From positions 7,688,001-7,752,000 of the forward strand of contig JABWDB010000004.1 in assembly GCA_019614645.1 (NCBI GenBank): DNA of 64,000 nt. The letters run 5' to 3'. This DNA is from Stratiolaelaps scimitus. Its lineage: Eukaryota > Arthropoda > Arachnida > Mesostigmata > Laelapidae. Below are positions 37,150-50,270 of this stretch, one piece after another. A program made the translations under genes and the position numbers. The first letter of the stretch is position 1. Each line of letters begins with the position of its first letter. Below the pieces are notes generated by a model. It was given only the letters and a program-made list of their open reading frames with translations. It was not told the DNA's origin and made no database searches.

Positions 37150-40100
37150 CACTGCTTGGGCGACTTCTCAATGCCAGACAGAACTAACAGAAGCAAACCT
37201 GAACGGTATCTCCTTTTTTGGGGTACCTTGGCTCTACGCTCACCCCACACTAGAATGAGAGGTATGTGCATACATTAATGCATGTGGGACCACTATCGAA
37301 GGGCGAGACGGACAAACGAATCATTGATAGGAGACTAGTTATCATACGTTACCTGCAAGCGCCGTACCGAGCACGGAGCCATCGCCGTCGCGGCTGCTGT
37401 CGCTACATTGGAGGTGGCGGCTGTGGCGACGAACGGCACGCCTGACTCTTTAGCTATCTCCGTTGGGCTGCCAGCTTCTGGCTGATGAGTCGCAGGGGTC
37501 TGGGGGCCCGGGGAAAGCGAGCCGAGACTGAGGCGATGTGCTCCTTTCGAGGGTATACTGGAGGCCCCTAGTGATGGTGGTGGCCATCCACTGGCCGTCG
37601 GTGGTCATATTAGAGCATGAGTCCTCGTCCTCCTCCGTCGTTTGGCCGCGGTGGCAATACCGCTCACTGGCCGCGCGGGTGCTCGCTCGTCGCTTCGCAT
37701 GTACGTTACGTTCGCATATGTGTCTGCCTGTCTGTGCGTAAGTAACTGAGTGAGTGTGGGCGTGTGTGTATGTGTGCGTGTGCGCTGTCCATACACATAT
37801 GTTAGGAAGGGCAATAGGAGTTATCCATCCAGCCAGACACGTAGGGTTGCAGCGCGCGCGCGCGTTCGAGGGGGGCAGGACGCAGGATCCGAAGGGTCGA
37901 GCTGGGGATGCGGCTAACCCCCCCCCGGTCGGCCACTCGCTTTCCGACCCGACCGAGGTGCAGCGGCGGGGTGAGGCCGTGCGAGGGTGGAGTCCTGACG
38001 ATAACTCTTTAATCTCGTTACTCGAGAAGCTGTTAGCCTCCGGCAGGCAGCGAGCGACGCCGCCAGCTATCGCCACCGACCCGCCAACTGACCGAGCGAC
38101 CACGCAGTCCCAGGAAGCACCAGCCGTCGTTGCCGCATTCGCGTCAACGACCGGGTGAGCAGCGACCAACGGCGTGCTTCACTAGTGGTAACTGCAAATA
38201 ACAGTCTGTCCGTTGGGCCGGTCGGTCAAGCCAAGCCGAGTCGAGTCCGGCGGGTCTTGTGGTCTCGAGCTCCAGCCCGCTTCGCGTTCTGGAGGTCTGC
38301 CACTGTCTGAGCCGCTGCCGGTACAGCCCCCTTTCCCCATCCGGTGTGCTTGTAGACCGCATGGGACGCAATGCACCGAGCTGAACATGGAGCTAGCAAT
38401 TCATTTGTAAGCTACATCCACCGGAGTTGGAAATTATGGCAAGGAGCGAAAGTGGGATAATGTCGAACCTTCTCAGCAGATAGCAGAGGACGGCTGTCGT
38501 CCTCGTTGACATTCGCTAAAGACATCGAGGACGCTCACTACAGTACATCGAGGAAGCTCTTCGGCCTGTCGCTGCCGGCGTGTGTATCTGTCATTGGTTG
38601 TGTCCACTACGAGATAGAGAAACGCGAGATGTTGGATGGTGGATTTGGCGGTAACGTTACGCACCCATGTGTCACCCACTGTTCAGGACTGATGACTTCG
38701 TTCGGAAGCAACTAACCGACGATCGATCTGACAAATGTGTGGCACCATCGGAATCTGCTCTGCGCATCGTTCCCTTGCATGCGTTTAGCTATCGCTGATG
38801 GAAGCCTAAATCGTACTACATAGCTCACCAGGGTGTATGCTGAAAATAGCTTGTTGGCACGCCGAATATAGCTCTCATATAGTAGCAATAATAATAAAGA
38901 GGATGATCGAAGTAAAGACCCAGTTTCACATATATATTATATATATATATATATATATATTCTGGGGGTAGATCCTCATCGAAGCTAACCTCGCATAATG
39001 AAAAGTTTAATAAGAACGTTACTTCGATATCCTATTCCGGTACACCAGAAAATGTCGTGCCATTTGTATTATTAACTATTGGAGGTCATCTCAATCAATC
39101 ATTCCAGCACACATCGCCGAATCCATGATCACCGCATTCTATCGAATGATGAGGTATCGCAGAGATTACAAACTACAATACAATATTTGTGCAAAAACCA
39201 CGTATAACACAATTCAAATTTCCACATAGATTACTATTCCACACTCGTGTAGTCGGTAGACAAAATCCGACCATGTCGATACCAGAAGAATCGATGGTAC
39301 ACAACTACAATCGGACTACTGTCTACACGTTGTAAGTTTTGCTGAAATTCAATTAAAAAGCAGTTCAATTAGATGAGCACACACGTAGGTGTGCATTCAT
39401 CTGATTAATAAATGACGCCTGTCTCGTGTCTGTCGTCAGTGGGTCAAGACTCGATTGATATTGCAGAACGAAATGAAAAGGCGCAACAAGGCTGACATGG
39501 ATTGCTTCAATGTGACAGTCATTGTTTTTTTCCTGCCGATCGAGGCGAGCGCCCACATCATGGCCATCCATATGTGTCAAGCATGACGCCATTCGCATGC
39601 AGGCGCGACTACGTCGTGATGGCTGCCCCAGCCAGCAAAAAGTGCCCTCCGCACAGAACGCAACATTCTTAGTCGGCCGGGGCCCGGGGGCGCGGGGGGA
39701 TGGGGGGGCGTCGACGGTCGCAGATGGCCAAGTCATTACATAATGGCCGGCTAGCTGGCCAGATGGATTGATGAATGAATAATGGGGCAAAGAAAGGGAA
39801 CAAAGCTTACGGAGGTTGGGGTGGTCGCAGGGGCCTCGCGGGGGGTTGCGGCGTTGGCTGGTCGGGTGGGGATGGCAGCAGCAAACTCGGGCCAAGGAAC
39901 GAGATAGACGAAGAAGAATTAGTGGAATGGGCCTGAGCAAGCGGCACCGCACGGTACCGCTGGCGCTCGTTGGCGAGCCGCGCCGGCTGGCTCGCCTGCC
40001 AGCCACTGGCTTTCGCTGCAATGATCACATGGAGAGAGCGATCACGTACGTCATCTGATCATCGACGTCACCAGCGTACGCCACCACACCACCATCACGA

Positions 40101-41099
40101 TGAACGAAACGGAGACAGGACGAAACAGAGAACAAGGCAGCAATGTTTCTGTCGATCGTTGAACGGAGCCACTAGCATCAGCAGCAGCAGCAACAGAAGC
40201 AAACGAAGAAACACCACGTAGATAGCACTAAGCGGCATATACCACCCGCGGTTTGCTGACTTGATTTGCCTCTCAATCTCGCTCGGTTTCTGCTAGGCTC
40301 CTATGGTGCTGATCCGGTGATAGCCGCATGGTGGCCAGTTCAGTCCGTTTATGAATCTATCACATGATCGAACTGGCGATCGAGGCAGAGGAATAGTTAG
40401 GAACGAGACAATAGAATATTTTGTGGGTACGGGAAGTGGCATGAAATGGGTGTAACGGATTGTCGGGCGAAATTGTGATTGGCTGAGAGAACTTGTCGTG
40501 TATTTTCTCGAAACACATATAAGAGCTTGCCATAGCCCACCCCTCCCCGCTTTCATCAACCATATTCGGTTTCATGATATCCTGAGTGCAAGTATTAATG
40601 TCATTCGATTAAGGGTTCGCATTGGTATATTCAATCCAGAACAACTATCTATTGTTACGAAGCCTTATTCATTAGTCGTAACATAACGCTATTATATATT
40701 ATAACTCCCTGATTATATATAATAAGTCCCTGAGATTGACCTCTGAGTGGGCTACATATCGTATTGAGGGGTATTGGATACAAGGGTTACAGTACATTTC
40801 GCAGGCAGATATATGCGATTAGGTACACGATTTGAAACGGCGTACTTTACCAGCGTTTCAGCATTACATATTATCATAGTATTGTTACAGGGCACGATGT
40901 GAATATTGGATAATTGCAAGTAGCATTCGTCCGCATCCGTGCCTTATGCAAACAAGTTTTGCTGTGTACAATTAGGGAATAATAATAGAATGAGTCAGGG
41001 GAAAAATGTACGGGACGCGATGTTATGCCTTCGGATCAAATTGACGAAGTTTTCTCGTTGTTCTTGAAATTCTTCAAATTGACCAAGTAACAATTATAA
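37150..41099. other. Stretch without recognisable genes
   Basis: GC-richer up to about 38800, then AT-richer. The longest frames (37450-38169 minus, 39365-40021 minus) are low-complexity and overlap frames on the other strand. Nothing is recognised. Confidence 0.45.
38930..38960. repeat. (TA)n microsatellite
   Basis: TA run with one break, at the edge between a GC-richer and an AT-richer block. Confidence 0.9.
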
Positions 41100-41335
41100 A
41101 AAACATACAATAATTAGGAATTGTTTCTAGGGATTATTTAGAAGGGGGGATTAGCTGGGGATTGGGGCCGAGGCCAACATCGTCCCGAGGAAGGCGATAG
41201 CATTGCCTCTCTGCACAGCGAGGGACAGGCGTTGCAAAAGGAAAGATCCTGCGTGCTTCCCGGCGGCGCGGATCAGCCTATGGTAGACCTTCCCTTCGAG
41301 GAAGTTCGCAGCGAGGAGGCCGTGCCCGCCTAAAA
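41100..41335 (-). pseudogene. Retroelement 3' end, copy 1 (frameshifted)
   Basis: This aligns with 45660-45880. On minus it gives GGHGLLAANFLEG and then, after indels, SLAVQRGNAIAFLGTM, followed by the shared 3' UTR (AATCCCTAGAAA, TTATTGTATG). A 1 bp insertion relative to the other copy breaks the frame near the SFLLQ segment. Confidence 0.6.
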
Positions 41336-41430
41336 AAAGTTAACAAAACAAGAGACTTTGATTGTCGTAGAGGTCATAGTATGAGTCTGTAACCCTTATC
41401 CGTTCTAGAGGCCACCAACATGCACTCAAG

Positions 41431-41482
41431 CTACAACGTTAGCTACGTTAGCTACAACGAAGATACGTTAGCTACAACGAAG
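41431..41482. repeat. 20 bp tandem repeat
   Basis: TACGTTAGCTACAACGAAGA at 41444-41463 is repeated at 41464-41482, preceded by a partial unit (CTACAACGTTAGC). Confidence 0.85.
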
Positions 41483-41837
41483 TTCCTAGGGCCGACGAAT
41501 CTCGGTTATGCTCGCAGCAAGACATAATGCAAAGGTGTATTTTCAAAGGAGAACGCTCGAAAACCCCATCTCTGCAGGATCGGTACGTGGCTGCCGTAAA
41601 GATCTCAAAAACAGGCGGGCCGCTGAAGTCGCTCAAACGTCTGTTTTGCTGATGTTAACTGTCAGCTCTAAGTACCGTTGACTTCTTCCTATTTGCCTAT
41701 TTTTATAGCCTATGCCTATTAGAATGGCCAATTGTAGGACGAAAAAACTCGTGCATCCTGTGCGACATGTGACGAGATGCTCTGGTAGGTTTCTGCCACT
41801 GAGGAATGTTCCGAATGGGATCACGCCGGGCAATTTA

Positions 41838-41892
41838 TGTATATATATATATAATATATATAATATTGATGTATGTAATATATAATATATGT
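41838..41892. repeat. AT-rich low-complexity tract
   Basis: Irregular TA/AAT repeats. Confidence 0.8.
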
Positions 41893-42657
41893 TAATCTAT
41901 ATGCGCTTAATTTTGGCGCTTATAAAAAGTTCTACAGGAAAACAGTATAGCTCAAGTAAGTACCCGATCAAGGAGGCGTCTCTAAAGATTCCGAAATACC
42001 AGTTCGCAAAATCATTTAGATCGAACAGGATATTCTCAGCATCCGCCCCATCCCATTCTGACTCCATTTTTGAGGCTCTCGCCGCGAATTTTTAGCAAAC
42101 GTATCAATCCCGCCTGCCGTCTCCGTATATATATATATTATGCATATAACATTCGCAATGTACTGACGTGTACGGGCCTATATTTCACAAAAATTACGGC
42201 GTAAATGAAAATGTACACAACGCCAAAAATTGCTGAACGACAACGTATTAAAACAGATTGCGTCTAGAGGCTATTGTATGAAACGATCTGTAAAGTCATT
42301 TTGAATTGGCTTCCTTAGTGTACATTTAATTAAGCGAAATCCCGAGGTAGATTATTCAAAGCTCTCTTCTGTTTAGAGTTGGCGTGGTAGAGCTTCGCTT
42401 CTACCATTAGCTAATGAACAGCAAGCAGACCCGAGGGCAGTAGCAAGCGTTGTACCAACAGAACACAGTGGGATTTATGGTGGGACTCGCTGGGGCAAAA
42501 TCTGCTTTCCGCGGCCTGTGCTCAATTGGCTAGCCGATGTCCCAATTGATTTTCATCTATTTTCCCATTTTGCTTGGCAAAAAGCAAGACCAAACCTCCA
42601 TAATATGTTTGATTCATATACAGCTAATGTTTACATAAACTTTTGTGAAATACATAA

Positions 42658-42686
42658 TATGCATATATATATATATATATATATAA
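42658..42686. repeat. (TA)n microsatellite
   Basis: TA run flanked by A-rich sequence. Confidence 0.85.
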
Positions 42687-43250
42687 AGAAAAGAAAAACA
42701 TTTGTGGCAGCAGCTGTACGAGCTGGTGTCCTCACAAGTTTGTACAACCTTCACTTGAAGAATATACTGTTCCACTGTTTGTTACGCTATTTGCTCAATT
42801 GTAATCATCTTCCTGACTATCTACTAAATGAGTAAGAGGCACTAAAGTATCTATATAAATTTGCAGATAAGAAAAACCAAAAATTATATTGAATAATTTC
42901 GAATAGAATCAAATTTATCACATCGATTCACCAAGCTAAATTGCCATTGACTGGATCTAGCGTATTTGCCTTCACAGTCATTGATGTGTTCTGTGTTCCT
43001 AATATTACCTCTTACTGACGTTACACGCTGTCATAGGCTTCTGCCATATCTCAGCTTAATATATATTTAGAATATATGTGATATGTATAAACTGTCTATT
43101 GAACTGAGGCAGTTTACCTCAGAGCACGTCAGTGTCCGTGGGTGTGAATTCAATTCAAAATCTTCTGTGGAACAAGTATACAGCGCAAAACCTACCCGTG
43201 ACACATAAGAGAGCTTAAGCATTGAAAAATTGCAGCTCCTTAAATAAACC

Positions 43251-43285
43251 AATAAAGATTTACCATTTACCATTTACCATTTACC
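43251..43285 (+). repeat. AATAAA followed by four perfect ATTTACC units: likely LINE 3' tail
   Basis: AATAAA at 43251-43256 is followed at once by four exact 7 bp units ATTTACC (43258-43285). CR1/L2-clade elements end in short tandem repeats of this kind just after the 3' UTR, so this may mark the 3' terminus of an element whose body lies upstream at about 43080-43250. No coding part is recognised there. Confidence 0.5.
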
Positions 43286-43619
43286 CCGCAACGTTATCGA
43301 TTCGACCTCTGAGGTCCACCTTTTCTTTGGCTCTCGAGGAATCGTATGGATAATCGGTCACAATTTTCAAATATGTACTGATCGTTAAAATGGATCTCAC
43401 CCACCAGTATCTATGAGGCACATCATCGCCTATCAAGACTTCTTGATATCATCGATAACCTTCCAAGTAAAGACATGAGGTTGTGATTGATCAGCACAGT
43501 TGGGCAAGCGTGAAGATATAGCCAATCAAAGCTTAGACAATTTTACATTGTCTGCTTGTCTGGACATGATCTGCATTATGCTATGACAAAATAGATAGCT
43601 ACCACATGATTCAGCATTG

Positions 43620-44519
43620 AGCTAATATGAGACAACATGTATGACCTTGTGTGCATTTCCTCCAATTTGAACTCGAGTTGCACAATCTCTCAGTTGAAAT
43701 CACCACCCCTCCCCCATCTATGTGTTCTATCTGCATTGCAATAGCCCTCGCTTGCAACGAGCCGTCGGAGTTCTTCAGAAAAGTATTTCGGCTAGCTGCT
43801 GCTCTAGGCCGTCCCTGTTTTCTGCTTGTATGGTCTTTTGTAAAAGGTGGCCCCGAAATGAACTAAGCGGTCGGAAACTTGCAACACGATTTTTGCACGG
43901 TTCGAGTTGGGGCCGTTCTTACTCCTCCACGTAACTCGAGCTTTCAGCAGGAGGCTCTTGTTGGGGGAACTACAACAATATTTGTGTTATTTTGCCAATG
44001 CTGGCCCGAAATGGCTTCAGGCGCCCTATTCATTCCCTCATATTGTGGTAAACGTTCGCAACTCGCGTGGATTTCGATTCCCGCAAGATGTTTTATGTAC
44101 ACAAAAGCACTGAATTTAGAGTCGCGTCGGGCTAAGCAGTCAGCACCCGGCAAGTAGATTTACCTAGCACTAGGAGACATTGGATAGATCGTTTGTCCTT
44201 GTTCTCTTCCGGATTCGCCGCATAAGGAATAAGGTTATTTGGGACGGGCGATCGCGTAAGCCCTTTGCTTCTATAATTTCGAGACATGCCGGTTCAAGTG
44301 CTCCACTTTACATCAATCAATCGAGCATCTCACCTCGACTACAATACAAGTGCCCTATCGCTGTCAGAGAGCAGGTGTTTAAGAAGAAGTTCCTCTCGGC
44401 ACACACAGAAATCTGTAAAATCTTCAGTAAAGACCCTGCAAAGTCTTTGAGAAGACAATTCTTTATTAAATTGAGTTTTAATATTTTGCCCGATAAGCGA
44501 TATGGTTGAGTAAGCAATG
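43620..44519 (+). other. Possible 5' part (endonuclease region) of the decayed LINE
   Basis: Short plus-strand frames (43651-43866, 43879-44157, 44180-44509) lie directly upstream of the reverse-transcriptase remnant in the same orientation. LELHNLSVEIT followed by a Pro run loosely resembles the '..VEI..VYRPP' part of apurinic-like endonucleases, and the frame ending at 44509 is Lys/Arg-rich like the linker between endonuclease and RT. This is position-based inference. Confidence 0.25.
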
Positions 44520-45640
44520 GATCATGGAGGCCAGTTATATTCCTTTAGATCTGCGCAAAGCATTTGATTCAATCAGTCCCTAATACCTCAGAAAAAACTG
44601 GTCGCATGCAACTTCAACGATAATCCTTGCAACTCAGGTTTTAGCTTTATGTCCGAACGTACTCGTATATCGGCATAGATGGTACAATTTCTGGTAGTGA
44701 AAATATGTACTTCGGTGTTCCGTAAGGCAGTCTAATAGGTACTCTGATACAAGGTCCCCCTTTTCTATTGTCTGTAACGATTAAATTGCTCGTTGACGAT
44801 ACGTCTTACCTCATTAGTGGTGCAAAACTGCCAGCACTGATCACCAGGACCAATCACGACCTTGTTGAGATTGAGAAATGGTTCACCGCCAACGGTCTAT
44901 CAACAAACACAGCCCAATCTGTCTCGAGTCGACCGCGGACGGTGACCTCATGAAGGTCGCACGAGTACCCATCCCTAGGGGCTCTTCAGCTGTAAGTCAG
45001 CTGCGCCCATAGCAGGTATCCCAAGGGTTTAGAAACTCCTCGGAACAAGAGAATGCCTTCCTTTTATCACAAATTTTTCATCACGCAAATGGCGTATGAT
45101 TGTCGAACACTTTGTCTTAGTTATAATGACAGAGTTCTATCCACCCTTAAACTGCAAAACATGACATTACGATGTTTGCTCCACCTCCCTCCGTCCGGGT
45201 CGTGTGATCCTCTGTTTAACTCTCTTAACATTTTGCCGTAACCTTTCTATGTCGAGTATCTGTATTGCCTGCACATTTTGCTTTCATTCTTCATCTCTCG
45301 TCTTTAAGATTTTCAAGAAATAATACTCGTGGTGGCTGTTCTAACCTTCTCTTGTGTGCCCTATACTCGAATAATGTTGGCCGGCTATGCTTCCATTCTC
45401 AGGGATCTGTTATCTGGAGCGCTCTCCCGAGCGAAATCCGCGGATTACAGTGTACCCATTACGAGTTTTTAAGTCCGTACTTAAAGGACACTTTCTTAGT
45501 TAATTGTAAATACGCTTAATATTTGGTATCTATGGAACAATATTTTGTATATTGAATGTTGTCTTTTCATGGCTTATTTCTTATGCTAAAATAATTCGAG
45601 CATCAATAATATTATGATGATAATATAATAATATAATCTA
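44520..45640 (+). pseudogene. Decayed CR1/L2/jockey-type non-LTR reverse transcriptase
   Basis: Several reverse-transcriptase landmarks occur in order but in broken frames. Motif A: IPLDLRKAFDSISP (about 44539-44577). Motif B: GVP, a stop in place of Q, then GSLIGTL (about 44714-44746). Motif C region: LLVDDTSYLISG (about 44786-44821), with VDD in place of the usual ADD. Then comes the thumb-like NHDLVEIEKWFTANGLSTN. Further on are LQNMTLRCLLHLPPS (about 45150-45195) and the C-terminal signature VIWSALPSEIRGL (about 45406-45444), typical of CR1/L2/jockey elements that end in '..W.SLP..IR...'. Multiple stops and frameshifts make it inactive. The 3' end runs into an AAT/ATA-rich tail at about 45600-45640. 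Confidence 0.75.
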
Positions 45641-45659
45641 TTTACACTATATATCGTTT

Positions 45660-45960
45660 ATTCAAACATACAGTAGGTCGGTATTTCTAGGGATTATGGG
45701 GGGGGGGGTGAGGACGACAATGTCCCGAGGAAGGCGATGGCATTGCCTCTCTGCACGGCGAGGGACAGGCGCTGCAGGAGGAAAGAGCCAGCGCGCTTGT
45801 CCCCGGTGGCGCGGATCAACCTGTGGTAGACCCCCTCGAGGAAGTTCGCAGTGAGAGGGCCGTGCCCGCCCAAGGTCTCAAAGGCAAGGGGGGAAAACAG
45901 GTGGGTTGCTTGGAGTGCGGCGTCTTAATCCGCATGGTCTAAGACGCCCGCTATTGTTTT
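45660..45960 (-). pseudogene. Retroelement 3' end, copy 2 (C-terminal ORF plus 3' UTR)
   Basis: The minus strand reads LAFETLGGHGPLTANFLEG, then VYHRLIRATGDKRAGSFLLQ, then RLSLAVQRGNAIAFLGT, an uninterrupted peptide at about 45725-45905. This resembles the C-terminal tail of some retroelement polyproteins ('FETLG..G......L', 'L..RLS.A.QRGNA....G'). It is followed by a C-rich 3' UTR and GAATAAAC near 45657, a candidate polyadenylation signal. A second copy sits at 41100-41335 and a shorter one at 25690-25795. The element class is not certain. Confidence 0.6.
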
Positions 45961-48900
45961 CCCGTTGTCTTCATCTTAGACGCAAGTGTGTATATTGCAT
46001 ATAGTATCTAGGGTTGTAGCAAGTTGGTACCCCCAGTCGGTTTATCTAGCCATGTATTTAGCGTGAATTGTAGAGTTATTTTTGGCCTCTTGTTGTGTGG
46101 GACTGGTTTCTGTTCCACACTCACGGACTGACCCCTAGACATAACCCAAAACCAAGGTGATTCCTCATCGACCCTCGCGACCCCTGACCTCTTGGACGGG
46201 AGGTCTTACTCCATTGTCAATTTACACGGTCGCACCTCTCAAATGTATCGCTGGAGACTGTTAATAAATATAATAGTACAAATAATATAACCAACGTAAA
46301 AACTTCCCGCACAACCACTTTGGAGTCGATTTTCCTCGTTTTCTATTTCGTCACTAAGGCGCCAAGTCAGAAGCAGATCATTTGGCTATTGACCATGGTC
46401 TAGAGCTGTCACCTGTTAAAAATACGGAAAGGCCAAAATTACAATGTAACATTAAGGGATGATAAGTAATGGATGAAATTCTATAGGAATATATATGAAA
46501 TAATATGAAAAGTTTATAAATAGATAAGGCAAATGTTAATGGCAGCTGCACATCGGAGATAGCGACAGATAATCGAACCTTCGAGTATCTCAGTCGTGCA
46601 CTGATCATCACAGTTACTTTGAGTGTGAGCGTGATTGGCACAACGTGTTCAATGATATTTGATAGCAAGGCCAACAAATACAGCACAATGTTGTAAGCGA
46701 TTCGCTTGCACCGAGTTTTTGGTCGTTGGACGGCGCATAGTGTTATCTTTAATAATTCAATAAATAAATGCATAGCGTGATATGGTCGTGTTCGTCATTA
46801 CAACACGCTAACAACAAGGATCAAACATTTTGTCTCGGTCGATTTAGGCCGAAAATCAGCGAAATGTCCGGCAACGTAGAAAATAGCTCCTTTCGTTCCG
46901 TAGGTGCAACTTCAGCGAGAGATAGAATAGTGCCAAACACTCGATAATATAACGCTGACTACTCATGTTTTCAGCACTGTTAAATATTTGCCTCGTGCTG
47001 ATGTTCAGGTGTTAACTTTTCTCGTTGTACTAATTATGGCGCGCCTATGTAGTCCTTGTGGTTGTATCATGTTGTAGCAGTCGTGCGATACGCAGAACTA
47101 AGTCACCGGCTAGGCAGGCGTCATGGCCTAAGAAGTGTTATGCCTGAAGAATGGGGGGCGCGAAGCGGAGACTCGCCTGTCCTGCGAAGGACAACCTCGA
47201 CAGCAATCGTACCACGACCGCCATCACCTTCTGGAGAAATTCACATCAGCTTCCCATGTGAATCGTCGTCGTCGTCGTCGCCGTTGTTGGCGAGGGCACC
47301 CCGTTGCCCAGCGTGGCCGGTATATGTCCCTATTCAGCTTCTCGCTTCGCTATCCTGTCCAAGGATTTATGTCCGCTTGTCTTGTATGTGTTGAACTTTC
47401 ACGGCGAAATGCATAGAAAAAGGACATCCAGCTTTGTTGTAAGCTCCATAACATCTGTGGCACAATGGTGGCACACAGATCCGCGACCCCACCGCATCCC
47501 TCGTTCTGAGTTCGCTCTGCTGATCCTTCATCTTAGTGGCTACTCGGCGACGGTCGACAAGCGTCGCTCAAACACGCGGACGTTGACCACCTGGTTGGAT
47601 AATTCACAGGTGTTGCTGGTGACACCGCACAACAGGCATGGCGATGCATGCACAAGTGGTGGTTGCGGTATCAACCTTTCAAGTTAAATGGAATACGTTT
47701 GGCGATGTATTCTAAACTTACTCTCCCGGGCTGGAATTATAAGCGAAGTCGAGCTGCCGAGAACGTAGGCGTTGTGCCGATCTAAACATTAACGACCTTT
47801 CAGCCATATATTCTACTGGGGTAAGTTTCCACTTGAGAAAATTATGACTGTTTGATCGTGTCTGAATGAGGAAGCTTTGCCCAAGAACCAAAAAAAGGCA
47901 AACTATTGCTATCTCGTTAATTTAACAGTGGCACGGTCAGCTACTTATGAAGACGCAGACAAAGAAGAGTGGTTCTATACTTTCATAGAAAGGACGGGGG
48001 CTGTTCGCCCAGCTGGACCAGTGACCCTGAGACGCTCCATGGGTGCAACATCCATTACGGGACCAAAGCCAATAGTTATCAGCCCACATGGATGCCGTCA
48101 TAACGACACGAGCGGAGCCGTACTCAGTGAGACCGTTAACATTGGCACAATTCGTGTAAATAGGACCGGTCTTGAAACGGGAAAGCTTCAGTAAGCTGGA
48201 ATGCGAAATTTATTTGTGAATGCAACCCGCTGGCACCCGTACTTTTAATGACGCAAATCTTTAATTGATTATCTAAAAATTAGCTCATCTACCATTGTAT
48301 GACATATAACAATAAACAAGTAACTGTTGAGTAACTGACATACCGCAAACATACTGTAGGCAGAACGTATTCATGACTAGGGTGGTCAGATTCCCATCCA
48401 GGTACGAACACCAACATTTGGGGCTTGGCCCGTTTCCTTGACGGGGCTGGAGTGGCGAGGGGTTCCCATAGCGAGCCCCAGGGACTCCGTCGCCTCGTCA
48501 CATGTCCGTCATACCAAGTCGGTTCACGCTACACAAACACGGCTTTTGATGTTCCAAAATGTCTGCACATGACCCTAGGGAGAGCATTGCCCGACAGGAT
48601 TTGACGGGGATTGCCCGTCGCCCCGTCCCGGGATACTCTGGGACCGAGCTTTCCGTTTGATCGTCGTATTCGTAACCTTCGAGACATGCTTCGTATTCGG
48701 AATTCTGTGGTACAACATGGCAGAGACTGTTAAGTAATATTTCGCCGCGGCGTCTGAAAACCCCACTGACGGCATTTTTTTGTAATGCAAATAACATTAC
48801 TATTGGACGTCTAAATAGGCAACGCTATCTTTCCCATGACTACGACGAGGCTTGCGGAAGGGGCCTGCTACGCATTGGGTAGAAACGTTGAGGATTTAAA

Positions 48901-50270
48901 GCTGGGTGTGTCCTGGCTACAGTCCTGGTACTTTTAACACGTCGCAACTAGCATACTTGTATCGTCGCTAGAACCGATAGGAAATCGTAATTTGAGTTGT
49001 CCAATTTTAGAATTTTCAAATTTGTTTCTCGACTGTCATCTGACCTCTCAGCAACATCTATCTTTCTATAAGAGGGCCAGTGGATTTACTACACGGTGGT
49101 ACACGGTGTTCGGAGAGTTACCCAGCCCTGTTCGAACTAAGCAAAGTTGGCGGTTTCGAAGGTAACCTTCCCCATTTGTATATGAAAAAAAAATATTTCA
49201 TACCAACCTACTGCTTTGATTTCTTTTTTGTAGAAATCCGTCATTTATTATATCTTCATGGCAAAGCTATTTTCGTTCATTCCCGTAACACTAAGCGCAC
49301 TAAGATTCGAAAGTTGCTCGCGAGTTTTTATTAACTTGTAACGATCAGTCTAATCAAGACGGCGGTACATCGCAGGACCAATAGTCTCGGACGAACATCG
49401 GTTTTTTTTTTTAGCAGACAAGCGAACTCAACTAAGAAGGTTAGTTCGCCAAGGGAGACTCAAGTAGAGGATAGAACCTCGAGCTCGTTCTTGCATGAGT
49501 GGGATGTTTAGATGTAACAGACGGTTGTCAGTGGCATGCTCGCATGATCTTTTCTACCGAAATTTATCGATGAGCCGACAATCTAGTAGTTAGGCGAGTG
49601 CAGGCATAAGTGTTTGCAATCCAATCAACTGTTTGTCTAGCGCTCAGGGGCTGAACGCCTCGTCGATCGACTCGGATCTGCGTCAACACTCCACACCAGA
49701 AAATAAATCATTCCACTGCGCGACTCCCTGCGCAGCACAGCCATGTTGTTCACATACTATCGTGTAATCGTAAGTATAATTGTATCACTCACTATTAGAA
49801 TTCAAGAGGGTACACCGAACTCCGTGACGCTAATCGCCGAGTGGGCGGCAAAGCAATAAGACAGAAAATTACACCAACGTCCAGAAATATTTCGCAAGAT
49901 GAATATTTCGCCTCTACTTTGCTCAAGGATGAGGCAAATTATATAAATGTAAGACGACATTGCTAGTTTGAAGTGATCTTCCGATATTATGAAGAGCGAC
50001 AGGTCGCCAGGTTTGTGCTCAATATTAACATGCTATGATAGTTTTGGAGAGTCTACCTAAACTCTCCAAGGAACTCCAGGATCTCGTGGTCCTTCTGTCA
50101 GCTCCGAACGATTGGGGTTTGGCCAAACTTTTAACTTTCTAGCAATCAGCGAGGTCATCAGATGGTAACTCAATACATAATAAAACGCCATATAGAAAAA
50201 TGTCCCATTTAGATCGTCACCATCTAGCATGACTCGCTTACGTCAACTGAAACTTATCCCTAGATTAAGT
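45961..50270. other. Stretch without recognisable genes
   Basis: Contains a few longer frames (46378-46773 minus, hydrophobic; 47877-48194 plus, 105 aa) that I cannot assign. The 47877 frame has a mixed, protein-like composition but no motif I can name. Nothing else stands out. Confidence 0.35.

Larger units (their letters stand above)
41483..43250. other. AT-rich stretch without recognisable genes
   Basis: Holds AT tracts and, at its end, a possible LINE 3' UTR leading to the AATAAA and ATTTACC repeats at 43251-43285. No coding motif is recognised. Confidence 0.4.

Noticed and set aside
37450..38169. 239 aa minus-strand frame
   Set aside because: Includes a stretch encoded by a CA/GT-type repeat (THTHTYTHAHTHS-like) and no domain.
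46378..46773. 131 aa hydrophobic minus-strand frame as a membrane-protein exon
   Set aside because: Hydrophobicity can come from AT-rich codons; no transmembrane topology, motif or splice context could be supported.
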